Made by a program: the position numbers and the translations under genes. Below are positions 43,125 through 48,617 of a stretch of DNA of 48,617 nt, piece after piece. The stretch lies in assembly GCA_016213865.1 (NCBI GenBank), contig JACQZL010000078.1, positions 1 to 48,617 of the forward strand. Direction: 5' to 3'. The notes beneath the pieces are model-generated. The model was not told where the DNA came from. It saw only the letters and a list, made by a program, of their open reading frames with translations, and ran no database searches. This DNA comes from Candidatus Rifleibacteriota bacterium (GTDB lineage: Bacteria; UBP17; UBA6191; JACPRK01). How positions within the stretch are numbered: position 1 is the first letter of the stretch; each line of letters begins with the position of its first letter.

Positions 43125-44081
43125 ATGAAAGCACTGGCTTGGGTCCTGGTCGCCTTGTCGGTCCCGGTCGAGTTGACGGCTGCCACCCCGCCGTCATCGG
43201 TGGAGAAGTCGCCTGTCGCGACCGTATCGATTTCCAAGAACACGCCGCCGACACGGGGTGCGTCAGCCCGCAGAAAGGCAAAGGCGTCGAGAGCCAAGGC
43301 GCCCGTCGCCAATCCGAAGAGTGCTTCGGTCGAGGCCGAGACCGTCTCCGGAGAGGGGCGTTCGCGGGGCAGAGATGAGGGAGTCTCGGACCTGGGGAGC
43401 GTCTTCCTCGAGCGCCTGAATCAGCTCACGCCGTCAGGCAGCCCGAAGAGAAAGCTCTCCGCCCACCTGCGAGAGATGTTCTCGAGGGAAGCTGAACGGC
43501 TGCGCGACGCCGGGTCGACCTGCTCCACGGGGTGTGGGCACTCGACGCCGGCCTGTTGCAGGTCGGACTGCTGTGCCTGCCGCCGCTGCTGTAGGCCACA
43601 TCATCGTCATCGGAGCCACGACCACCGTGCTTGCGACGTCTCCACGACCGACAGGAGTGGCCGCTCCACCGCCGGCAGTTACTCCGCGCACAATCACGAA
43701 CGGGCAACGAGTGACGTGATGGGCCTCGATCCGATTCGCAAGTTCGAGGACTGGGTCCAGACCAGCCAAGAATCCCTGCACCGAGAGGCCGCGGCTGCCG
43801 AGGACAATCTGCGGCGGATGGAGAACCAGTCCCGCGAGTGGGACCTGCGCAATCAGCAGGTGCCCCTCGAGCGCCCGCCACTGCCGGCCATCGACCTACC
43901 CCCGAGCACCCCCATCGACGCCCCGCGGTTCGACCCGCCCACGTTCACGCCCATCGAGATTCCGCGGTTCGACCCGCCCACGTTCACACCCATCGAGATC
44001 CCGCGGTTCGACCCGCCGACGTTCACACCCATCGAGATCCCCAGGTTCGATCCGCCGACGTTCACGCCGCTGATTCCCTGA
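43125..44081 (+). CDS. Secreted Cys/His-rich protein with a 13-residue tandem repeat
   Basis: AAAGGAG lies 6 nt before the ATG at 43125; a signal sequence follows (ALAWVLVALSVPVELTAA). A Ser/Ala/Lys-rich segment, then a segment dense in Cys and His around residues 130-165 (CCRSDCCACRRCC and RPHHRHRSHDHRAC), come next. The middle is helical and charged (DNLRRMENQSREWDLRNQQ). The end has four units of IPRFDPPTFTPIE, nearly perfect in DNA (43920-44075). The Cys/His block could bind metal or form disulfides. The repeat suggests an extended Pro-rich stalk. I know no family with this order. Confidence 0.7.
   Translation: MKALAWVLVALSVPVELTAATPPSSVEKSPVATVSISKNTPPTRGASARRKAKASRAKAPVANPKSASVEAETVSGEGRSRGRDEGVSDLGSVFLERLNQLTPSGSPKRKLSAHLREMFSREAERLRDAGSTCSTGCGHSTPACCRSDCCACRRCCRPHHRHRSHDHRACDVSTTDRSGRSTAGSYSAHNHERATSDVMGLDPIRKFEDWVQTSQESLHREAAAAEDNLRRMENQSREWDLRNQQVPLERPPLPAIDLPPSTPIDAPRFDPPTFTPIEIPRFDPPTFTPIEIPRFDPPTFTPIEIPRFDPPTFTPLIP
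43920..44075 (+). repeat. 39-nt coding tandem repeat, four units
   Basis: Units start at 43920, 43959, 43998 and 44037. Each encodes (A/I)PRFDPPTFTPIE; the last ends LI in place of IE. Nucleotide identity between neighbours is very high, pointing to recent expansion or ongoing homogenisation. Confidence 0.9.
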
Positions 44082-44216
44082 TACCGAGCAAGTGGGCGAT
44101 GGCCCCCCCGACCCGACCGGCAGCCCGTGGCGGCGCCGGCCGGGTCGGTGGTGCTCGGGGGAGGACGCAGCGTCCGGCCGGCACGGAGGCCGGCCCTACC
44201 AGACGCCGATTTCGGC

Positions 44217-45062
44217 CTACCCTTTGGCGTCCTGCTCGCCGGCCACCCGCCTCGAGGCGCTCATCGAGCCGACCCGCGAGGGGTCGACGCCGTTCTTGAC
44301 CGCGAGGAGCTCGGCCAGGATGGAGACCGCGATCTCGGAGGCGCCACAGGCCGCCAGCGCCAAACCCACCGGGGCATGGACGCGGGCGAAATCGGCGGGG
44401 CCGAACCCCGATTCGCGCAGGTGCCGGTAGGTGAGCGCCACCTTGCGGCGGCTGCCGATCATGCCGATGTACCGGGCCGGCGTTCGAAGGGCGTGCGAAA
44501 GGCAGAGGCGGTCGGCCCGATGCCCCCGGGTCACGATCAGCACGAACCCGTCCCGGTCGACCGGGACCTGCTGGAAAACCTCGGCAAAGTCGCAGCAAAC
44601 CGTACGGGCAGCCGGGAACCTCCTGGGGTCCGAATAGGCCGGGCGGTCGTCGGCGATGCAGAGGTCGAAGAGGCCGAGGCCCGCGGTGAGGTCGTAGACG
44701 GCCTTTCCGATGTGGCCTCCGCCGAGGATCAGCAAGCCCGGGCGGGGCGGATAGGGCTCGAAGTAGGCCTCGACCCCCGCGGCCACACCAGGCGGCGCAA
44801 CGAGTGAGATCGCACGTCGTCCGGCCAGTGCCTGCCGTGCGCCTTCTTGCAGCCAGGGGCCGAGCGGCGCAGCGGGCAGTTCGCCGGCCACGGCGCCGTC
44901 CGGGGCCAGTAACAGGCGCGTGGCCGTGTCGCCCGCCGGAGCCAGCAGGAGGACGAGACAGACCGGTCTGCGATGCTCCAGGGAATCGACCAGCGAAGAG
45001 TAGAGAGTGGACTTCTCGGAGGTCAAAGCAGTCGTCGGGCTCGGAGGGTCGTCATTCAACAC
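44217..45062 (-). CDS. XdhC/CoxI-family protein (molybdenum hydroxylase maturation type)
   Basis: XdhC-type proteins bring the molybdenum cofactor to xanthine dehydrogenase-like enzymes and help its sulfuration. The Rossmann part has LLILGGGHIGKAVYDL, IADDRPAYSDPRRFP, VLIVTRGHRADRLCL, YIGMIGSRRKV and VHAPVGLALAACGASEIAVS, all family signatures. The N-terminal XdhC motif region is degenerate. The 5' end runs into a dispersed repeat (45057-45133), and starts at GTG 45062, TTG 45059 or TTG 45026 are all possible without a clear ribosome binding site. No molybdenum hydroxylase gene is nearby, so its partner is elsewhere or lost. Confidence 0.8.
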   Translation of the reverse strand: MLNDDPPSPTTALTSEKSTLYSSLVDSLEHRRPVCLVLLLAPAGDTATRLLLAPDGAVAGELPAAPLGPWLQEGARQALAGRRAISLVAPPGVAAGVEAYFEPYPPRPGLLILGGGHIGKAVYDLTAGLGLFDLCIADDRPAYSDPRRFPAARTVCCDFAEVFQQVPVDRDGFVLIVTRGHRADRLCLSHALRTPARYIGMIGSRRKVALTYRHLRESGFGPADFARVHAPVGLALAACGASEIAVSILAELLAVKNGVDPSRVGSMSASRRVAGEQDAKG

Positions 45063-45133
45063 AGAGACCCAGAGGCACGGAGGCACAGAGGCACAGAGGA
45101 GCTGATTTGATGAGACTCTTTTTTGTGTCTCCG
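45057..45133 (+). repeat. 77-nt dispersed palindromic repeat, copy B
   Basis: This aligns without gaps to 19573-19649 at about 88% identity, same orientation. The left arm, starting AACACAGAGACCCAGAGGCA, pairs with a right arm that continues to about 45152 (GTGTCTCTGTGTT). It covers the probable start region of the xdhC-like gene. Confidence 0.85.
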
Positions 45134-45252
45134 TGTCTTTGTGTCTCTGTGTTCACTTGAGACTTCCCATGTGTTGGCGTCGCTCCCTCGGGGCGCGGGA
45201 AGCATAGCATGCGACCGGGGCCCGTGCGGTATGATGCGCTCGGAGGTGTGTC

Positions 45253-45669
45253 ATGGGTCTTCGCTTGTCATCAATCATCCTCGTGGTCCTGTGGATTCTG
45301 GTCGCCTTGCCCCTCGCCGGTCCCGTTTCCGCTGGACCGACCACAGAGCCCGATGCGGCCTACACCGAACTTCAGAAGAAGGGCTTCTTCCTCGATGCCG
45401 GAGGGCAGCCGTTGCCGGGCGGCGAAGCGGTCTCCCGCTACGACATCGCTGACTGGGTTGCCCGCTCGCTCGAGATGATGAGCGCAGCGCGCCAGGCAGG
45501 TCCCGTTCGCCTGGTCGGCAGCAAAGGCAAATCGGTCGAGTCTCTCTTGCTCGAGCTGCGGGCGGAGAGTGGTTCCATCGGCGGTCGCCTGGACCGGATG
45601 ATCGAGGGCCAGGAGCAGCTTCAAAAGGACGTCCGCGACCTGCGAGCCCGGCGCGCCCGCAGGCACTGA
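45253..45669 (+). CDS. Small exported protein with SLH-like segment and coiled coil
   Basis: GGAGG lies 7 nt before the ATG. A signal sequence (SIILVVLWILVALPLAGPVSA) precedes AYTELQKKGFFLDAGGQPLP and SRYDIADWVARSL, which follow the pattern of one S-layer-homology repeat as seen at the start of SLH-porins. The last 50 residues form a predicted coiled coil (LLLELRAESGSIGGRLDRMI). Length is 138 residues, with no barrel. It may tether to wall polymer or be a truncated porin-type protein. Confidence in the gene is good; in the function, low. Confidence 0.65.
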   Translation: MGLRLSSIILVVLWILVALPLAGPVSAGPTTEPDAAYTELQKKGFFLDAGGQPLPGGEAVSRYDIADWVARSLEMMSAARQAGPVRLVGSKGKSVESLLLELRAESGSIGGRLDRMIEGQEQLQKDVRDLRARRARRH

Positions 45670-45776
45670 CGACATCGGGCGCGGGGCCTGGAAGCCGTCG
45701 CCCTGGGCACGCCTTGCGGGCGGGGATACAGAGACTGCCAGCGGGACTGTCCCCGGATCATGGGGACCTTGGTGGT

Positions 45777-45853
45777 GGCCGGTCTTCAGACCGGCCCAAG
45801 AGGCCGCGTCAGGACTGGCGGGTCTGTCCGTCGATACGCGGCCTTACGGCCGC
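45777..45853. terminator. Two perfect palindromes between convergent genes
   Basis: GGCCGGTCT-TC-AGACCGGCC (45777-45796) and GCGGCC-TTAC-GGCCGC (45838-45853) lie in the 263-nt gap between the small exported gene and the IS-linked fragment. The placement suits transcription ending from both sides, although T-runs are absent. They could instead be REP-type repeats. Confidence 0.4.
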
Positions 45854-45932
45854 TACTCAGGACGCACGGGCACCCGCACCCACCGGCCCTCGGCTCACGA
45901 CCGGGCCCGTCCGCTGTTCACGGTACTGCCGG

Positions 45933-46688
45933 CTAGTCCAGCGTGGCGTCGGAGAGCAGCGACAGCAAGTAGCCCGCGCTGGCCTCGAGCGTGAAGTCCG
46001 GACCCGCCGTCCCTGACGTCAGATGAACTTCCAGGCGAGCCCTCCCGCCCGTTCCGGCAAACGTCCGCACGACGAACCGGGCGTCAGTCAACCCGGCCAG
46101 GTTGTTCGCCCGCAGCCCGGAGTCCAGCACCGGGGCGCCGATCAGGTTCAGTCCGCGGCGCAGACTCTGCCGGCGACTCGCGTCCGGCCATCGGGCGCCC
46201 TGCATCGTCCTCTCGACCGCGGCGCGCGAGAAGACAAGCAGACCCTCTCCGGCCCGGAGCGAAAAGGGCGTCCAGCTCCCGCCGGCCCCCAGGTCGCAGA
46301 CGAAGCCGGCCGCCCCCGGGGTGGTTTCCAGCCGGCCCACCAGGTTGGCCGGGAACTGGGCGAGCACGGCCCGCGAGTCCATTGAGGGAAGGTCCGCGGG
46401 GCTTGTCGGGAACGAGACGAAGTTGATTACGCGCCCCAGCCTCGGCACGAACGACACCGGCGTGGCCACGGCGAACACTCGCGGGGCCGGCTGGGCCCGG
46501 AGCGCATTGCCCGCGGCATCCGCCGCCGCCAGGATGACGACGAAGGTGCCGTCGTCACCGGCCTCGACCACGCGTGCGTAGCGGAAGGGCCGGCGCGTCG
46601 AAACCGGCGTCATCGCGGTGGGCGCCACGTCGTTGGCCGAGCTGGCCGCGTCCCCTCCGGCGAGCACCACGAGCGGCGCGCCGGGGAG
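45933..46688 (-). pseudogene. 3' fragment of a secreted protein gene, apparently cut by the IS
   Basis: The open frame begins immediately after the transposase TGA (46689-46691) and is in the same frame, with no start signals of its own beyond an in-frame GTG pair. The product, about 250 residues, has beta-rich repeats with GLNLIGAPVLDSGLRANNL and FTLEASAGYLLSL, a pattern I associate with large exported Ig-like or self-assembly proteins. High GC and codon use match resident genes, unlike the transposase. The 5' part is missing from this window or lies beyond it. Confidence 0.6.
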
Positions 46689-48416
46689 TCACGCGGCTAT
46701 CTGCAGCCGCTTGCCGTCCCACCAGGGTATGGGCCATGGGTGGTCCAACAAGCCAGAGGCGAGGACGATGGGCAGGTGCGCATGCTCGTGCAGTTTGACG
46801 GTGACAAGGCTTTCGGAGATGTCCACATCCGCAGGGGTGTTGACCAGATCGCGGAAGATCTGGCGTGCTTGAGCGTCGTCATACCCGCGCATCCGTCGCG
46901 CCAGAAGGCGGTACAGGCCGGTGGCTACGACGAGCAGGCACATGTCGAAGTCGACCTTCATCCCCACGGAGGACGACAGGGCATCCATATGGAAGAACCG
47001 GATGGCGTCCGAGAGAGCGTTCTCGATGAGCATACGATGGGCGTAGCGAAGGATGAGGGTTGAGGCCGCTGGTTTGAACTGATTGGTCAGAAGAACCGTG
47101 GGCTTCTCGTGGCCCAAATCCAAGACGTAGAGCTGCCGAAACAGGCGTTTGTGGATGACCACTTTCTGCTCGGAGACTCGTGGGGTACGGAACCTGCGAA
47201 GTGGAGCGTCGAGTTCTACGGTACGGAAGGCCGATGGCGGCAAGGCCGCGATCTCCTTGAGGATGGTCGGTGAACGTTGCCGCAAGGTGATGAAGGGGAT
47301 CTCCATCTCGTAGAGCCGCGCCAAGTTGGGCAGGGTGGTCAGACGAGAATCGAAGACCAGTTCGTTGGGTCTCTTGCCATGCACCCGTTGCCAAAAACGG
47401 ATGAAGCTGAAGATCTCCTCGGCCTCCTCTCCCTTTCGCAGGTCTGCATTCGAGTAGCAGAACGCGCGTCCGGTTGCATCCTGCGCCAGGAACGTCAAGA
47501 CGCTGGGCTGGGCTCGGCTCCGCATCGACACGTGGTGTTTCTCTACCACAGAGTGTTCTCCGTAGTAGGGAACCGAATGAAAGTCGAGGTTGAAGGAGCC
47601 GTCGGAGAACAGCTCTTCCCCAGATGTTCGCTCGTACCAAGCTGCCAGAATGTCGAGCGTCTGGCGGTGCTGAACACGGCAGGAGTATTCGGACAGGAAG
47701 CTCTTCTTGGGAGTGGCATTCAGACCCGGGCAGAGGCCAAACCCCTGGTCTGCAGCTAAAGTCATCACGTGGCTCTTGCGCTCGATCGACCAGAGCTTCA
47801 AGGCGAGCGCGGCCCGAAGAGCATGTGCGGCGGGGATCTTCTCCGAGCCGGGCAGCTTGCCGGCGCGGGCCAGTTCGTCGAGCTTCAGGCGGGCCAAGTC
47901 AGGGAGGAACAAGAACAGACCTCCGACCTTCGTTGGGAAGCTCCGCGGGCTCAGCGAGAAGCAACGGACATCGGCAACGGCTTGCACCTCGGGCCCCAAG
48001 GTCTCAGGCCGCTCCTCGTCCAGCCGGCGCGGTAACGCGGCAAAGCCCTCCTCCCGTAGGATCTCTTGAACCGCGGTGGGACTCAGCGGCGTTCGCCGCT
48101 CTCGAAGCACGGCGCTGATCTCGTAAACCGAGTGGTTCTGCTTGCGTAGGGCCACCACCATGTCCCGAGCTCGAGACTTCTTTGGCTGGCTCCGAGGCCC
48201 GAGGCTTTGAAGGAAGAACTGCTGCGACGGGTCCACGCGAAACTGGTGGCAGAGCACTCGAAACGAGCCGGGCGTGTAGCCAAAAGTGCGCGCGACCTCG
48301 TTCGACTCTCTACCGTCCACGAACCGTGCCCTCAGCGCCTCATACCTTCGGTGGCGTGGCGTACGCGGGTGCAGAAAGAAGTCGCGACAGTCAGTTAGGC
48401 TCTTTGGTGTTCTCAT
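46689..48416 (-). CDS. DDE-type insertion sequence transposase
   Basis: The 575-residue protein starts with a helix-turn-helix-like region (SNEVARTFGYTPGSFRVL) and a second DNA-binding segment (HSVYEISAVLRERRTPLSPT). The DDE fold shows Asp in LFSDGSFNLDFHSVPYYG, Asp in ELVFDSRLTTLPNLARL and Glu in YAHRMLIENALSDAIRFFHM. It looks like an IS4/IS1634-like group, but the family is not certain. GC is visibly lower than in neighbouring genes, a sign of recent arrival. The frame is intact, so it may be active. The ends of the element could not be placed; short TCACG matches near 46688 and 48500 are too weak. Confidence 0.88.
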   Translation of the reverse strand: MRTPKSLTDCRDFFLHPRTPRHRRYEALRARFVDGRESNEVARTFGYTPGSFRVLCHQFRVDPSQQFFLQSLGPRSQPKKSRARDMVVALRKQNHSVYEISAVLRERRTPLSPTAVQEILREEGFAALPRRLDEERPETLGPEVQAVADVRCFSLSPRSFPTKVGGLFLFLPDLARLKLDELARAGKLPGSEKIPAAHALRAALALKLWSIERKSHVMTLAADQGFGLCPGLNATPKKSFLSEYSCRVQHRQTLDILAAWYERTSGEELFSDGSFNLDFHSVPYYGEHSVVEKHHVSMRSRAQPSVLTFLAQDATGRAFCYSNADLRKGEEAEEIFSFIRFWQRVHGKRPNELVFDSRLTTLPNLARLYEMEIPFITLRQRSPTILKEIAALPPSAFRTVELDAPLRRFRTPRVSEQKVVIHKRLFRQLYVLDLGHEKPTVLLTNQFKPAASTLILRYAHRMLIENALSDAIRFFHMDALSSSVGMKVDFDMCLLVVATGLYRLLARRMRGYDDAQARQIFRDLVNTPADVDISESLVTVKLHEHAHLPIVLASGLLDHPWPIPWWDGKRLQIAA

Positions 48417-48617
48417 AATAGCGGAGCATATTACTCCTCTTTTCTCGCTGTCGTCAAGAGGTTCTTTCGGTCGGGGTGCGATCGCGGTTCATGGGTGAAA
48501 CGTGAGCTTTCGGCAGGCGTGCGCCAGTGCCGCGGCGGGGGTGCCGACCGGACCCGAGGCCCCGTTGGCGCCGCCGCATAGAACGACCCAGCCATCGGGG
48601 GGCTGGTGAAGCTAGTC
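48417..48617. other. Upstream flank of the IS; no confident gene
   Basis: The first 60 nt are AT-richer (ATTACTCCTCTTTTCTC) and probably belong to the IS. From about 48500 the sequence returns to high GC. On the minus strand a frame reading PPDGWVVLCGGANG and on to an early stop is open, but it has a stop just upstream and cannot be assigned. It could be the other side of the interrupted gene. Confidence 0.3.

Noticed and set aside
43853..44065. Minus-strand frame with a Gly/Ser/Asn repeat opposite the 13-residue repeat
   Set aside because: It is the mirror of the coding tandem repeat. The plus frame has a ribosome binding site, signal peptide and stop.
46680..48500. Terminal inverted repeats of the IS using TCACG words near both ends
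   Set aside because: Only five bases match; this is expected by chance, so the boundaries were left open.

Overview
The window comes from a high-GC, two-membrane (diderm) bacterium. The envelope type is read from an OmpA-family protein, a lipoprotein, an outer-membrane beta-barrel fragment ending in Phe, and a MurE with the diaminopimelate-type DNPR motif. Sigma-54, a eukaryotic-type Ser/Thr kinase, three caspase-related genes, hybrid signalling proteins and many intergenic palindromes suggest a complex uncultured lineage. The phylum cannot be fixed from sequence reading alone. No rRNA, tRNA or CRISPR array was seen.

Positions about 555-28400 form one long minus-strand block. Read in the direction of transcription it begins with a receiver-histidine kinase and a stand-alone receiver, then a secreted 3D-domain protein, mutS2, rpoN, yebC and ruvC. 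A division and cell wall (dcw) cluster follows: ftsL, rsmH, ftsI, murE, murF, mraY, murD, ftsW, murC, murB, ftsQ, ftsA. The block ends with a membrane Ser/Thr kinase carrying a sialidase-like sensor. Several junctions overlap (ftsI/murE, murE/murF, murC/murB, ftsQ/ftsA), which implies translational coupling. The cluster lacks mraZ, murG, ddl and ftsZ at their usual places, and ftsL precedes rsmH.

Positions 28500-34180 hold a small orphan gene, a cyclic-nucleotide-binding-domain protein, an exported HEXXH metalloprotease, and a comEA-comEC pair for DNA uptake. The ComEC has no metallo-beta-lactamase domain; an unrecognised domain takes its place.

Positions 34300-46700 are an accessory region of mostly exported proteins: a caspase-FGE lipoprotein, a frameshifted coiled-coil/beta-barrel gene, a caspase remnant, a gluzincin-type peptidase, an OmpA-like protein, a DUF4384-caspase protein, two secreted orphans (one with Cys/His-rich and 13-residue repeat regions), an XdhC-like protein and a small SLH-like protein. 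A DDE transposase adjoins a secreted-protein fragment that looks cut by it.

Gaps between genes are loaded with dispersed palindromic repeats of several families: an 88%-identical 77-nt pair, CACGAAG-type hairpins, a REP-like double hairpin, TAACACC heptamer arrays and a MITE-like element. They often lie directly at gene starts or stops.
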